Shown: positions 47,352-57,300, counted from the first letter of the stretch. The stretch: 64,000 bases of DNA from Methanosphaera sp. WGK6 (GCF_001729965.1 NZ_JRWK01000005.1:62001-126000); one strand, 5' to 3'. The notes: generated by a model from the sequence alone, not told the origin. Made by a program: numbers and translations.

Positions 47352-47522
47352 TTAGTAACCTACACTTGTAGTAAATCTTAAAGCTATACAAATTAATGCT
47401 ATAATTATTGTTGCTATTACTACTTGATTAGGTGATAGTTTGATTCCAGATGTATCGTCATTGAAGTATCTTACAATACCAGCCCCACTTGCCGGTAGTG
47501 TTTTATCATTTTTACGTGCCAT
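47352..47522 (-). CDS. Preprotein translocase subunit Sec61-beta (SecG)
   Basis: A 56-residue protein, MARKNDKTLPASGAGIVRYF at its start, followed by DDTSGIKLSPNQVVIATIII and a C-terminal membrane helix ending TTSVGY. This is the archaeal Sec61-beta pattern: a short Gly/Ser cytosolic tail, then one helix. It is the small subunit of the SecYE-beta channel in the membrane. SD GGAGGTAAATT precedes ATG 47522. It is a single gene. The ~290-bp upstream spacer is A/T-rich and shows no other gene. Confidence 0.93.
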   Translation of the reverse strand: MARKNDKTLPASGAGIVRYFNDDTSGIKLSPNQVVIATIIIALICIALRFTTSVGY

Positions 47523-47648
47523 AATTTACCTCCTTGTATTCTAATAGTTTTAAAAACCCTTTTTTTAAATAGATATTAAGTTAATATTTTATTAATTTAA
47601 ATTATGTTTTAAGTTATATTAAATTATTTTGATTTTGAGTATGTATTG

Positions 47649-48929
47649 TTATTTTTTCTCATGATTTTTAACCATTTTTATTGCACAGAAATCCCCACAC
47701 ATACTGCACATTTCTTCATCAGATGTTTTTGTACTTTCATAATATTTTCTAGCCGTTTCTCCATCAATTGCTAATTCAAACTGTTTTTCCCAGTCAAAAT
47801 TATCTCTTGCTACTGCCATTTCATGTTCTTTTTTAAGTGCACTTGGTATTTGTTTTGCTATATCTGAAACTTCTGCTGCTATTTTAGAAGCTATTACTCC
47901 TTGTTTAACATGTTCTTTGTTTGGTATACATAAGTGTTCTGCGGGAGTAACATAACATAGGAAATCAGCACCACTTGCTCCAGCTATACTTCCACCTATT
48001 GCTGCAGTAATATGATCATATCCTGGTGCTATATCAGTTACTAGTGGTCCTAGAACATAAAATGGTGCATCATCACATATTGTTTTTTGTATTTGCATGT
48101 TTACTTTAACTTGTGTTATTGGAACATGACCGGGTCCTTCAACCATTACTTGTACATCTGCTGCCCGAGATCTTTTAACTAATCTTCCAAGAGTTGTTAA
48201 TTCTCTTATTTGTGCTATATCTGTTGCATCATCAGTACATCCTGGTCTTAAACCATCCCCTAAGGATAGTGTTACATCATATTCTCTACAAATTTCTAAT
48301 AAGTAATCAAATTCCTTGTATAATGGGTTTTCTCTTTCATTATGCATAATCCATGCTGCTGTTAATGCACCACCCCTACTTACTATACCCATAATCCGTT
48401 CTGAATCCCCTACTGCTTCAATTGCATCTTGATTTATCCCACAATGGACTGTTATGAAATCTATTCCTTCTTTTGCTTGATTTATTATTGTTTTAAATAT
48501 AGTGTCATCATCCATATCCACTATAGCTTTACCTGTTTTAGTTGTTTCTACTCCTGCTTCATATATAGGTACTGTCCCTAGAGGTATATTAGTTCGTTCT
48601 CTTATTTTTTTTCTGATTTCATGTAGTTTTGGCCCTGTACTTAAGTCCATAACTGCATCTGCACCATATTTTACTAGTATATCTAATTTTTCTAGTTCTG
48701 TATTAATATCTTCCATTTCTGTTGAGGAACCTATATTTGCATTTATTTTAGTATGTAAATCTTTTCCTATACCTGTTGGAAGAGTATCAATAGTGTTATT
48801 TTTTGGTATAACTACTTTTCCTAAAGCTATGTATTTTCTTAATTTTTCAACATCTATTTCTTCTTTTTTTGCAACATATTCCATTTCTGGTGTTATTATT
48901 CCTTTTTTTGCTTGTCTTAATTGTGTCAC
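47649..48929 (-). CDS. thiC: Phosphomethylpyrimidine synthase
   Basis: 426 residues, the length of archaeal ThiC. The C-terminal radical SAM cluster motif CSMCGDFCAIKM (CX2CX4C) is intact, as are the barrel segments DFITVHCGINQDAIE and VEGPGHVPITQV. It converts aminoimidazole ribotide to the thiamine pyrimidine phosphate. The start is GTG 48929 with SD AAAGGAAG. It follows the marker 8 gene by 40 bp, too short for a riboswitch. Some methanogens have two ThiC paralogs; which one this is cannot be told. Confidence 0.95.
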   Translation of the reverse strand: MTQLRQAKKGIITPEMEYVAKKEEIDVEKLRKYIALGKVVIPKNNTIDTLPTGIGKDLHTKINANIGSSTEMEDINTELEKLDILVKYGADAVMDLSTGPKLHEIRKKIRERTNIPLGTVPIYEAGVETTKTGKAIVDMDDDTIFKTIINQAKEGIDFITVHCGINQDAIEAVGDSERIMGIVSRGGALTAAWIMHNERENPLYKEFDYLLEICREYDVTLSLGDGLRPGCTDDATDIAQIRELTTLGRLVKRSRAADVQVMVEGPGHVPITQVKVNMQIQKTICDDAPFYVLGPLVTDIAPGYDHITAAIGGSIAGASGADFLCYVTPAEHLCIPNKEHVKQGVIASKIAAEVSDIAKQIPSALKKEHEMAVARDNFDWEKQFELAIDGETARKYYESTKTSDEEMCSMCGDFCAIKMVKNHEKK

Positions 48930-48969
48930 TAATAATACTTCCTTTAATTTTTATTATTTTATATAATTG

Positions 48970-49818
48970 TTATATTAATGGTCTTGACATGCGATTTTTG
49001 TCTTGTGGATATTTATTTATACTTAAAGGTTTATTAATATCTTGCAATCTATTATCTAGGAATTCATGTCCTTTTTCACTTGCAGCATATATTGAAACTG
49101 AATTTCCATAATAATATGCTTGTAATTTCTCAGCATAATATATAATATGTTTTGAAGCACATGCTGTTACTATATCTCCATATTTGAATGCATCTTGGGC
49201 TTCTTTTGAAGAGATGCCTGTTGTATGTGCTATGAATAAATATATATTTACATCTGAAGGTATTGTATGTTCTCTTATTTTTTGTAGGGATGAGCCTGCA
49301 AGTATTGTGATTGCTATGTTTTTATAACCTCTTTCTATTGCTAAGTCTATTCCTTTTATAGGATTTAAATCTGCAGTTTCAGGAAATAGCACATTTTCTT
49401 TTCCTACTTTTTCTATTACTTCAGGAATTGGTGATGTACTTATAAGTCCAGATACTCTTCCACCTACTCCTTGTATTATATCAGGATTTGTCATTAATAG
49501 AGTACCTACTCCATCACATGCCCCTACTACACAATCAATATGTCCTAATTTAACATTACTTCTTAAGATTTCAGAGATTCCTACACTTAGCATATCATCT
49601 AGTTTAACTTTTCTGTGTTTAGTACACATTCCAAAGTCATTAATTCTATATTGTATATTTTTTTTGATAAATTCTGGTGTGAGTTTATCTATTTTATGAT
49701 ACTTTCCAAATATTGGACAATACTCTATATTAGGCATTTCTACATGAGTTACTCTACCATTTTCTATTGTTACTTTTGATTTTCCTAAAGCTTCAATCAC
49801 ATGTTTATCTTTTACCAT
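48970..49818 (-). CDS. Methanogenesis marker protein 8 (DUF2099)
   Basis: 282 residues matching the methanogenesis marker 8 family: IEYCPIFGKYHKIDKLTPEF, YRINDFGMCTKHRKV, CVVGACDGVGTLLMTNPDII and GGRVSGLISTSPIPEVIEK. The family is confined to methanogens and their close relatives and its function is not established; several cysteines suggest a metal or cofactor role. It lies directly upstream of thiC on the same strand, so the two are likely co-transcribed. This is not enough to infer a shared pathway. Confidence 0.88.
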   Translation of the reverse strand: MVKDKHVIEALGKSKVTIENGRVTHVEMPNIEYCPIFGKYHKIDKLTPEFIKKNIQYRINDFGMCTKHRKVKLDDMLSVGISEILRSNVKLGHIDCVVGACDGVGTLLMTNPDIIQGVGGRVSGLISTSPIPEVIEKVGKENVLFPETADLNPIKGIDLAIERGYKNIAITILAGSSLQKIREHTIPSDVNIYLFIAHTTGISSKEAQDAFKYGDIVTACASKHIIYYAEKLQAYYYGNSVSIYAASEKGHEFLDNRLQDINKPLSINKYPQDKNRMSRPLI

Positions 49819-49882
49819 GAAATCACATAATCCAATAACTTATATATTATATATTTAGTAGAATATTATTTAAATATATCAT

Positions 49883-49895
49883 AAAGTATATATAT
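49883..49895 (+). promoter_or_regulatory. TATA box for tRNA-Met (predicted)
   Basis: AAAGTATATATATTA lies about 35 bp upstream of the tRNA-Met 5' end. It fits the archaeal TATA consensus and would start transcription just before the tRNA. Confidence 0.45.
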
Positions 49896-49928
49896 TAATT
49901 CATAGATATAGTATTAATAAGCAGCCAC

Positions 49929-50039
<111 letters not shown>

Positions 50040-50251
50040 TATACTAAAATAATAGTATAAGTTAAAATTTAAAATGTATCGAATGTACATTTCATTCATA
50101 TATTTTTTTAGTCTTATTTTGTAGAATTTTATTTATTAATTAATGTTATAATTTATTTTTATAAAAAAAGATATAACAATTGTTATATAGTATTATTTTA
50201 AAATATAATAATAGAAAAATAGTATAAGAATAAATATTGAAAGGAATTAAA

Positions 50252-50986
50252 ATGATAGAATTATACAATCAAATGATTTCAAGACAAATAGAAGTATTTA
50301 CTCCAGAAGAACAAGAAAAACTAAGAACTACACCAGTAACTGTTTTAGGATGCGGCGGTCTTGGAGGTACAATCATAGAACAACTAGTACGTACCGGTTT
50401 TGAAAACATAACAATCATAGATCAAGATGTATTTGATAAAACAAACCTAAACAGACAAATAAGAAGTAACTTAGACACAATTAATAAATCAAAAGTAGAA
50501 ATAACAAAAGAAGCAATGTTAAAAATAAATCCAAATCTAAATATTATAGGCTATGATTTAACAATAACTCCATCCAACATAGCAGAAGTTCTTGAAGGAA
50601 CAGAAGTGCTAATTGATGCAGTTGATAATGTATACACAAGAGTAATGATTTCAAGAGAAGCTAAAAAACAAGGTATTGCATTCATTCATAGTGCAGTAGA
50701 AAAAACATTAGGTCAATTAACAGTAATTGATTCAACAACACCATCCTACGAAGAATTATTTAAATTAAAATCATATGGAAAAACATTAGACGAATCTAAA
50801 GAATATTTATTAAATATAAGTACTAAAAAACCACAAGTACTTGGAATTACACCTTCAATCTTTGGAGCCTTAGAAGTTAATGAAACAATTAAATATATAT
50901 TAAAACGAGATGACATTGTTTTAGCTCCAAAAATACTTTTATGGGATATTTTTGACATAAGCTCATTTAGAATAATTGAATTCTAA
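50252..50986 (+). CDS. E1-like ThiF/MoeB/HesA family adenylyltransferase
   Basis: 244 residues with the nucleotide loop VTVLGCGGLGGTIIEQLVRTG, the Mg/ATP segment IIDQDVFDKTNLNRQI and the acidic VLIDAVDN. These enzymes adenylate the C-terminus of a ThiS/MoaD-type protein for sulfur transfer. The CXXC pairs that bind zinc in MoeB and ThiF are absent; the only cysteine is in LGCGG. A ThiS/MoaD partner is not adjacent. thiC lies 3 kb away, so a thiamine role is possible (inference). TTG 50237 is upstream, but SD AAGGAATT supports ATG 50252. Confidence 0.87.
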   Translation: MIELYNQMISRQIEVFTPEEQEKLRTTPVTVLGCGGLGGTIIEQLVRTGFENITIIDQDVFDKTNLNRQIRSNLDTINKSKVEITKEAMLKINPNLNIIGYDLTITPSNIAEVLEGTEVLIDAVDNVYTRVMISREAKKQGIAFIHSAVEKTLGQLTVIDSTTPSYEELFKLKSYGKTLDESKEYLLNISTKKPQVLGITPSIFGALEVNETIKYILKRDDIVLAPKILLWDIFDISSFRIIEF

Positions 50987-51057
50987 ATATATTATTTTTT
51001 AAACTAAAATTAAATAAGATTATATTACTAATAATAATATATCTTAAAAAATAAGAG

Positions 51058-51684
51058 GTGTTTATTATTTCATATTTTAGTTTGAAAGAATTCTTTTCTA
51101 GAGAATATTTAAGAAAATATTGTCATTTTATGAAAAAATATGTTCTAATAGCAATAGTTCTCTTCATTATTTCAATAATATTAGGAGTACTTTTTGTAGA
51201 CTCATTTAAACCATTTTTAATAGAAATTATCAATAACCTTATTGAAGAGACACCTACTATTGAGTTTTTATCACTATTTCAACATAATTTACAAGCAAAT
51301 CTTCTTATAATGATAGGAGGAATATTTTTCTCAGTATTTTCCATATGTACATTAATGATTAATGGTGCAGTACTTGGATCTCTTAGTACCTTTACTTCAC
51401 TTGATGTATATTTATTATATATTATCCCACATGGAATTTTTGAGTTTACAGCGTTGTTTATTTCTTTTGCAACTGCTCTTATTATAACAAAATTAATAAT
51501 TAGAATGATTAAAGGAATATTTTATAAAGAGTTAACTGTTAAAAAACAATTAATTCAGTCTTTAAATTTAATTAAAAGTATTATTATGTCTGTAATTCTT
51601 GTAATCATATTGTTAATTATAGCTGCATTTATAGAAACTTATTTAACAACTTTTATAGCCGAAACCATATTATCTATAATTTAG
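51058..51684 (+). CDS. SpoIIM/DUF95-like integral membrane protein
   Basis: About 205 residues with five membrane helices. It has the DUF95 (stage II sporulation protein M) features NLQANLLIMIGGIFFSVFSI, the Asn/Gly-rich INGAVLGSL and the conserved IPHGIFEFTALFIS. SpoIIM-like proteins are widespread in archaea with unknown function; no spore-related role is implied. GTG 51058 overlaps the SD GAGGTG at 51055-51060. The codon nine bases downstream, ATT 51067, is at the ideal distance, so the true start is probably ATT. Confidence 0.83.
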   Translation: MFIISYFSLKEFFSREYLRKYCHFMKKYVLIAIVLFIISIILGVLFVDSFKPFLIEIINNLIEETPTIEFLSLFQHNLQANLLIMIGGIFFSVFSICTLMINGAVLGSLSTFTSLDVYLLYIIPHGIFEFTALFISFATALIITKLIIRMIKGIFYKELTVKKQLIQSLNLIKSIIMSVILVIILLIIAAFIETYLTTFIAETILSII

Positions 51685-51821
51685 ATATTTTTTATATTTT
51701 TAGATAAAAATAATATTATTTTTTAATTTTTTTATATTTTTTTTAAATTATTTTCATTATTTAAATTAATTTTCTAAAACTACTTTTCAAAACATTTATA
51801 TATATAAATAATCATAAGAAC

Positions 51822-51872
51822 AATTATAAAGTATACTTCCGATTAAAATTAAAATAAAGGAAATGGATTTCC
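51822..51872 (+). promoter_or_regulatory. glnA promoter with NrpR operator GGAA-N6-TTCC
   Basis: A TATA-like AATTATAAAG lies at 51822-51831. About 28-40 bp downstream is the inverted repeat GGAA-ATGGAT-TTCC at 51859-51872. GGAA-N6-TTCC is the known NrpR operator of methanogens. The placement at the expected transcription start is suited to repression when ammonium is plentiful. Confidence 0.75.
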
Positions 51873-51965
51873 TATAGAAATAATTTACACATAGAATAAA
51901 CATAATAATAATAGTATTCTATACAAGAAAAAAAACATTATGAACACATATTAGGTGAAAATTTT

Positions 51966-53303
51966 ATGTCAACACAAGATGACAAAATAGATGAAGTTAT
52001 TAAAAAAGTAGATGAATATGATTCTAAATTTATGAGATTCCAATTTGTAGATATACATGGTACTCCCAAAAGTCTAACAGTATCATTAAACAAACCAGAT
52101 GACTTAGAATCAATCATAGAAAATGGATTATTATTTGATGGATCCTCAGTCGCAGGATTTGTAGGAATAAATGATAGTGACTTAGAATTAAAACCAGATT
52201 TAAGTACATTTTCAACACTCCCATGGAGACCTGATGATAAAAAAACATGTAGATTCATATGTGATGTATATCACACAGATGGAACACCATTTGAAGGAGA
52301 TCCAAGAGGAGTTCTCAAAAAATCATTGAAAATAGCAGAAGACAGAGGATACCAATTCAATATGGGTCCAGAACCAGAATTCTTCTTAATAGACAAAGAT
52401 GAAAATGGAAATTATATTCCAGCAGATACTGCAGAATACTTCGATGTGGAACCATTAGACCAAGGAATTGACATAAAAAAAGAAATAATACTAGGACTTG
52501 AAGAATTAAATTTCAATATTGAAGTAAGCCACCACGAAGTTGCACCAGGACAACAAGAAATTGATTTTAGATTTGATGATGCATTAAAAACAGCAGATGC
52601 GGTAATCACATTCAAACAAACAATCAAAGCATTAGTGGATAATTTAGGATATAAAGTAACTTTCATGCCAAAACCATTCTACGGAATAAATGGTAGTGGA
52701 ATGCACTGTAACCAAAGTCTATTCAAAGATGGTAAAAACATATTTTATGACCCAGATACAGAAACACAACTATCCCAAGAAGCAATGTACTTCATAGGAG
52801 GATTATTAAAACATTCAAAAGCATTATCTGCAATATTATCACCAACAATCAATTCATACAAACGTTTAGTACCTGGCTATGAAGCACCATGCTACATAGC
52901 ATATGGATTCAGAAACAGATCCACACTACTTAGAATTCCTGCTTCACGTGGATTAGGTACAAGAATTGAATGTAGATCCGCAGATCCATCATGTAACCCT
53001 TATTTAGCATTTGCAGTACTACTAGAAGCAGGACTTGATGGAATGGACAATAAAATAGAACCAGGAGAACCTACAGAATTCAATGCATTTGCATTAACTC
53101 CTGATGAAATAGCAGCAAAAGGTATTGACACATTACCAACAAGTCTATGGGAAGCATACCACTCACTAGAAAAAGATGAAGTAGTTAAAAATGCATTAGG
53201 TGATTATGTATATAACCAATTCTATAACATCAAAAGAGCAGAATGGGATGATTATAGAACACGAGTATTTGACTATGAACTTGATAAATACTTAAATATT
53301 TAG
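51966..53303 (+). CDS. glnA: Glutamine synthetase, type I
   Basis: 445 residues, GSI-alpha length. Signatures: beta-grasp [11 protein letters not shown], latch [11 protein letters not shown] and Glu-binding [13 protein letters not shown] and [12 protein letters not shown], and the C-terminal [24 protein letters not shown]. It makes glutamine from glutamate, ammonium and ATP. The Tyr adenylylation loop of bacterial GSI-beta is not recognisable, as is usual for the archaeal type. SD AGGTGA precedes ATG 51966. The NrpR operator upstream and the nrpR gene downstream show nitrogen control. Confidence 0.96.
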   Translation: MSTQDDKIDEVIKKVDEYDSKFMRFQFVDIHGTPKSLTVSLNKPDDLESIIENGLLFDGSSVAGFVGINDSDLELKPDLSTFSTLPWRPDDKKTCRFICDVYHTDGTPFEGDPRGVLKKSLKIAEDRGYQFNMGPEPEFFLIDKDENGNYIPADTAEYFDVEPLDQGIDIKKEIILGLEELNFNIEVSHHEVAPGQQEIDFRFDDALKTADAVITFKQTIKALVDNLGYKVTFMPKPFYGINGSGMHCNQSLFKDGKNIFYDPDTETQLSQEAMYFIGGLLKHSKALSAILSPTINSYKRLVPGYEAPCYIAYGFRNRSTLLRIPASRGLGTRIECRSADPSCNPYLAFAVLLEAGLDGMDNKIEPGEPTEFNAFALTPDEIAAKGIDTLPTSLWEAYHSLEKDEVVKNALGDYVYNQFYNIKRAEWDDYRTRVFDYELDKYLNI

Positions 53304-53472
53304 ATAAAAAAATATTTTTTATTTTTTATTTATTTTTAAAAAAAATCACTGTTCCACTAAATAAACTATTCATTTTAAAAAATTTTAACGAAGAATATAT
53401 TTTTTTAGAATAGATTATGTAGTAACTAATGCCAGGAGGGTAGATATTATTTCTGTAAAACAAGAAACTGAT

Positions 53473-55140
53473 ATGAAAATGATGGAAATCTTAAGAATTT
53501 TATATGAAAAAAATGAAATTCTAGGTGCTAAAGTAATCTCAGAAGAACTTGAAAAACGAGGATATTCATTGGGTGAAAGAGCTGTACGCTATCATATGCA
53601 TATCTTAGATGAACGTGGACTTACTGAAAAAATAGGTTATAAAGGAAGACAAATAACAAAGAAAGGTATAAGTGAATTAAAAAAAGGATTAATTTATGAC
53701 CAAGTAGATTTTACCTTTTCACGAGTACAAGAAAAAATGTTCAATGTAACATTGAATCCACTTACACTACAAGGATCAGTTATTGTGAACATTTCATCTA
53801 TAAATGAATTAGATGCAATTAAAACTATAAATAATGTTTTTGAAGCAGGATTAGCAGTAAGTAGTCATTATAATATCTATGAAAGAAATGATAAAACATA
53901 CTTTGAAACAGTTTGTGGTACTACTATTGACGGATTAATGCAGCAAAAAGGAATTATTAGTAAACCATTATATGGTGGATTACTTAAAGTTGAAGATTAC
54001 ACCCCTATAACTTTTGTTGAACAAATTGCTTATGAAAAAACATCCATAACCCCTCTTGAAGCATTTACCAATCATAACAATACATCAGTACTAGATGTAG
54101 CTAATGATGGAACAGGAATTATACCTGCAAATTTCAGAGTTGTACCTGAAGCAAAAAAAGATGAAGTAATAACACTCCTTGATTCACTGAAAAAAATTGG
54201 TATATGTGGAGTAATTCATATGGGCAAACCTGGTGAATCAGTACTAGGTATTCCAGTACCTGAAGGTATGATAGGTATTGCAATTATTGGAGGAGTTGCT
54301 CCATTATGTGCAGCTCAAGAAGAAGGTTATGATTTAGATATTAAATTAGCAGATAGATATGATGAATATAACAACATGATTACTCCTAATTACTTAATGA
54401 ACTTACCTTTGAAAAAGGTAACTACTCAAAATAAGGAAAATAAAGTTTCGTTCATATTGAATAAAATATTTAATTTAATATCAAAAGTAGATTACGATAT
54501 AAATAATGAAAAAGGAAATATTATTGCTAATATATCCTATGTTCATAAAGACGATCTTGATGATTCAATAGAAGTTATGAAAGAATTATATAAATCCAAA
54601 CCAGAATACTGTATGGGAAAAAGATATTCAGTTGTAGAATCATCTGAAGATAAAGTAGGTCTTGCCACTATATGTAGTTTAACTATGGATGGTGTTTTAA
54701 CAAAACAAGGAATTAATTCCACCCCCGTTTATAGTGGAATTTTAGATATATATGGAAGTAACAGACGTTTTATTGAATTAATATCATACACAGGTTCGTC
54801 TGTAGATCCTCATGAAATTTTCATTAAAAAAGGTATGCATGATATACATGGTTCATTAAATGATGACGGTAAAATCATGGCAAGTGTACATTCAGTACAT
54901 TACGTTGCACGAGATAAAACAATTGATACATTAAATTCATTAAAAGAAGTAGGACTTGAAGTATTAAACATAGGTAAACCAAATGAATATACTTATAATG
55001 CTAAAATTGAAAAATATAATTTTGGATATGTTTTATCAGGTGGACTTAACCCAATAGTTGCAATAAAAGAAAAAAATATTCCAGTAGAAGTTAAATCTAT
55101 CGAAAAAATCATGAAATTTGATGCATTTGAAGAACTATAA
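53473..55140 (+). CDS. nrpR: Global nitrogen repressor NrpR
   Basis: 555 residues with an N-terminal winged helix (about 1-65; VISEELEKRGYSLGERAVRYHMHIL) and two tandem NrpR domains (about 75-310 and 330-550). Equivalent segments are GTTIDGLMQQKGIISKPLYGG and TMDGVLTKQGINSTPVYSG. NrpR binds GGAA-N6-TTCC operators and is released by 2-oxoglutarate. It sits just downstream of its probable target glnA. ATG 53473 is 32 bp from SD GGAGGG at 53435-53440; in-frame ATT codons at 53446/53449 lie at the right distance, so eight more N-terminal residues are likely. Confidence 0.92.
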   Translation: MKMMEILRILYEKNEILGAKVISEELEKRGYSLGERAVRYHMHILDERGLTEKIGYKGRQITKKGISELKKGLIYDQVDFTFSRVQEKMFNVTLNPLTLQGSVIVNISSINELDAIKTINNVFEAGLAVSSHYNIYERNDKTYFETVCGTTIDGLMQQKGIISKPLYGGLLKVEDYTPITFVEQIAYEKTSITPLEAFTNHNNTSVLDVANDGTGIIPANFRVVPEAKKDEVITLLDSLKKIGICGVIHMGKPGESVLGIPVPEGMIGIAIIGGVAPLCAAQEEGYDLDIKLADRYDEYNNMITPNYLMNLPLKKVTTQNKENKVSFILNKIFNLISKVDYDINNEKGNIIANISYVHKDDLDDSIEVMKELYKSKPEYCMGKRYSVVESSEDKVGLATICSLTMDGVLTKQGINSTPVYSGILDIYGSNRRFIELISYTGSSVDPHEIFIKKGMHDIHGSLNDDGKIMASVHSVHYVARDKTIDTLNSLKEVGLEVLNIGKPNEYTYNAKIEKYNFGYVLSGGLNPIVAIKEKNIPVEVKSIEKIMKFDAFEEL

Positions 55141-55366
55141 TATTCTTTATTCTTTTTTAAAAATAAAACATCAAATAAATAAGTATTTAAAAGCATTATC
55201 CAAAATCATGAAATAATTTATGTTTTCCTAAAAATAAATCGATTTAAATATTGTTAAAAATAAAATAGAAAACATATAATATTTATAAATATACATAACG
55301 AGTTATATTAAACTCATTCTAAAAAAAATAATATAATGATTAAATAAATAATAAGTGGTGTTAATA

Positions 55367-55555
55367 GTGGTAGTAACAATTTATGTGGAAAAATGTAATG
55401 GAATAGATGCATGTCCAGGTAATGGATTATGTATAGATGTATGTAATTTAGATGCTATTGAAAATATAAATGGACGTCCTGTAATTATAGAAGAAGCATG
55501 TACTGAATGTGGATTATGTGTAATGAATTGTCCTAATGAAGCATTATCTAAATAA
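55367..55555 (+). CDS. Small ferredoxin, 2[4Fe-4S]-like, unusual first cluster
   Basis: 62 residues. The C-terminal half has a canonical cluster CTECGLCVMNCP. The N-terminal cysteines are spaced C10-X5-C16-X5-C22-X3-C26, instead of CX2CX2CX3C, so the first cluster is atypical. It resembles small electron carriers of methanogens. An upstream GTGGTG at 55355-55360 is the SD, making GTG 55367 the start. It is a single gene; the donor or acceptor is unknown. Confidence 0.85.
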   Translation: MVVTIYVEKCNGIDACPGNGLCIDVCNLDAIENINGRPVIIEEACTECGLCVMNCPNEALSK

Positions 55556-55676
55556 AAAAAATAGAGAACTTAAAAAAACATACTTTTTATTTTTTTTAAA
55601 CTCCAAAAAAATCTTTTTAGAAATTAAAACTAGTACATTATTACTTAAAAAGAAAAAAAGATGAAAAAAATTATTT

Positions 55677-56768
55677 TTATGTTAATATTACATCAAGTTT
55701 ATCTTCTTTGATTGCATTTTTAATTTCACGAGAGATTCTACGACCCATACTCATTACTTCACCAAATTGTATGTAAGAATATGCTGATCCATTCATAAAT
55801 GTATTTGTACCACCATCAATACGTGCACTCATTTCAAATATAACAATTTCTCTATCATCATTTACTAAGCATTGTAAACAGAATGGTCCATTCATACCCG
55901 GTTGTACCAATTCTTTAGCTGTTTCTACAAGTCTATCTCCATTTTCAAATACTTTAGGTAGTAATGATTCTCTTATTACTACAGGATGATTTCCACTTAC
56001 AACATATGATGGACTTAAATTTGCTTCTATTTGATCTTGTGCTGGAATTCTTACTATTCCATCAATGTTAGTTTCATATCTACTATCCATTCCAAGTACT
56101 TCAACTTCATCTTTTAAAGCAGAGTAAAAATAATGTATACAGAAGTTGGTTCCACAAACATATTCCTCAATATGTGCATCTTTTACATCTTCTTCAGTAA
56201 TCCAGTTTCTTTCCTTCATTTCTGCTATTTTTTCTTGGAATTCATCATAACTAGAACATATAAAGTATCCTTGTCCACCTCTTGCTCCAGGGAATTTAAC
56301 CATTACTGCTTTATTAATATCTTCTGGTTTATCAAATTTCATTGGCATTCTGATTCCAGATTTAGTTATCATTTCTCTTTCTTTATCTCGTTCTGCTTCC
56401 CATCTAAGAATATCACGATTTCCAAACATTGGTACATTGAATTTATCTTCAACATTACTTAAACCAGCATAGGCTACAAAAGAACCATGAGGCACTACAA
56501 TAGCATTCATTGCTTTAAGTTTTTCTTGAATATCATCATTTACAATATCTTTATATTCATCTACAAATATAACTTCATCAGCTACACCAAATCTTTTATA
56601 AGGTACATCTTTTCCTTTTTCACATACAACAGCTGTTCTAAAGCCTTCTTGTTTTGCTCCTCTAAGAATATGTAAAGCAGTGTGACTACCTAATGTTGCA
56701 ATAGTTATATTTTCTTTATCATATTTTTCAACAATTGAAAGAATATCTTCTTTTTTAACGTTTCCCAT
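55677..56768 (-). CDS. purP: 5-formaminoimidazole-4-carboxamide ribonucleotide synthetase (ATP, formate-dependent)
   Basis: About 363 residues of the archaeal PurP ATP-grasp family. It shows the N-terminal IATLGSHTALHILRGAKQEG, ATP-grasp segments MVKFPGARGGQGYFIC and DAHIEEYVCGTNFCIHYFY, and the late EMSARIDGGTNTFMNG with metal-binding Glu/Asn. It makes FAICAR from AICAR, formate and ATP without folate, the archaeal solution to the ninth purine step. GTG 56777 is part of SD AAGGTGA, so ATG 56768 is chosen. A ~300-bp divergent A/T-rich spacer separates it from the fwd operon. Confidence 0.95.
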   Translation of the reverse strand: MGNVKKEDILSIVEKYDKENITIATLGSHTALHILRGAKQEGFRTAVVCEKGKDVPYKRFGVADEVIFVDEYKDIVNDDIQEKLKAMNAIVVPHGSFVAYAGLSNVEDKFNVPMFGNRDILRWEAERDKEREMITKSGIRMPMKFDKPEDINKAVMVKFPGARGGQGYFICSSYDEFQEKIAEMKERNWITEEDVKDAHIEEYVCGTNFCIHYFYSALKDEVEVLGMDSRYETNIDGIVRIPAQDQIEANLSPSYVVSGNHPVVIRESLLPKVFENGDRLVETAKELVQPGMNGPFCLQCLVNDDREIVIFEMSARIDGGTNTFMNGSAYSYIQFGEVMSMGRRISREIKNAIKEDKLDVILT

Positions 56769-57066
56769 AATATTCACCTTGATTTATCATGATTATTTAT
56801 TAATAATTAAATATATGTCAGTCTTCATTATAATATTCATGGGTATACTTATCTAATTTAAACATATACTGTATGATTTGAATAAAATTTTATTAATTAA
56901 AAAAAATATAGTTTAAAACATATATTAAGTATTTAAATGTGATTGAAAATTGAACTTTATTATAAAATATAATTTTTGAATTACACTAAAATACGAAAAA
57001 TTAATTTATTATTTTTATTTTCAATGATTACTTTTAGATAAAACTATATAAGGAGTATAATATTGA

Positions 57067-57300
57067 ATGTTACAAGTTAATCAAGATTATTGTTTGGGTT
57101 GTGGAGCTTGTGTTATTGTTTGTCCCGTTAATCAGGAAATATATCCCGAAGTTATAGGTGGAAATGGACCAGACACAACAGAAGTGATAATGTTAGTAGA
57201 AAATGGTATTATCAAATTATTCCATCCTGAAAAATGTACAAGATGTATGAAATGTAATGATATATGTCCTACAAAAGCAATATATTATGGAGATAATTAG
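57067..57300 (+). CDS. fwdG: Formylmethanofuran dehydrogenase ferredoxin subunit G
   Basis: 77 residues with two [4Fe-4S] motifs, CLGCGACVIVCP and CTRCMKCNDICP. As first gene of the fwd operon it matches FwdG, which carries electrons from the polyferredoxin FwdF to the catalytic subunits. The stop TAG is directly followed by ATG of fwdD. SD AGGAG at 57051-57055 is 11 bp before ATG. No fwdF or fwdH gene precedes it within the window. Confidence 0.88.
   Translation: MLQVNQDYCLGCGACVIVCPVNQEIYPEVIGGNGPDTTEVIMLVENGIIKLFHPEKCTRCMKCNDICPTKAIYYGDN

Noticed and set aside
48930-48969. TPP riboswitch ahead of thiC
   Set aside because: Only 40 bp of A/T-rich DNA separate thiC from the upstream gene, too short and without the conserved aptamer elements.
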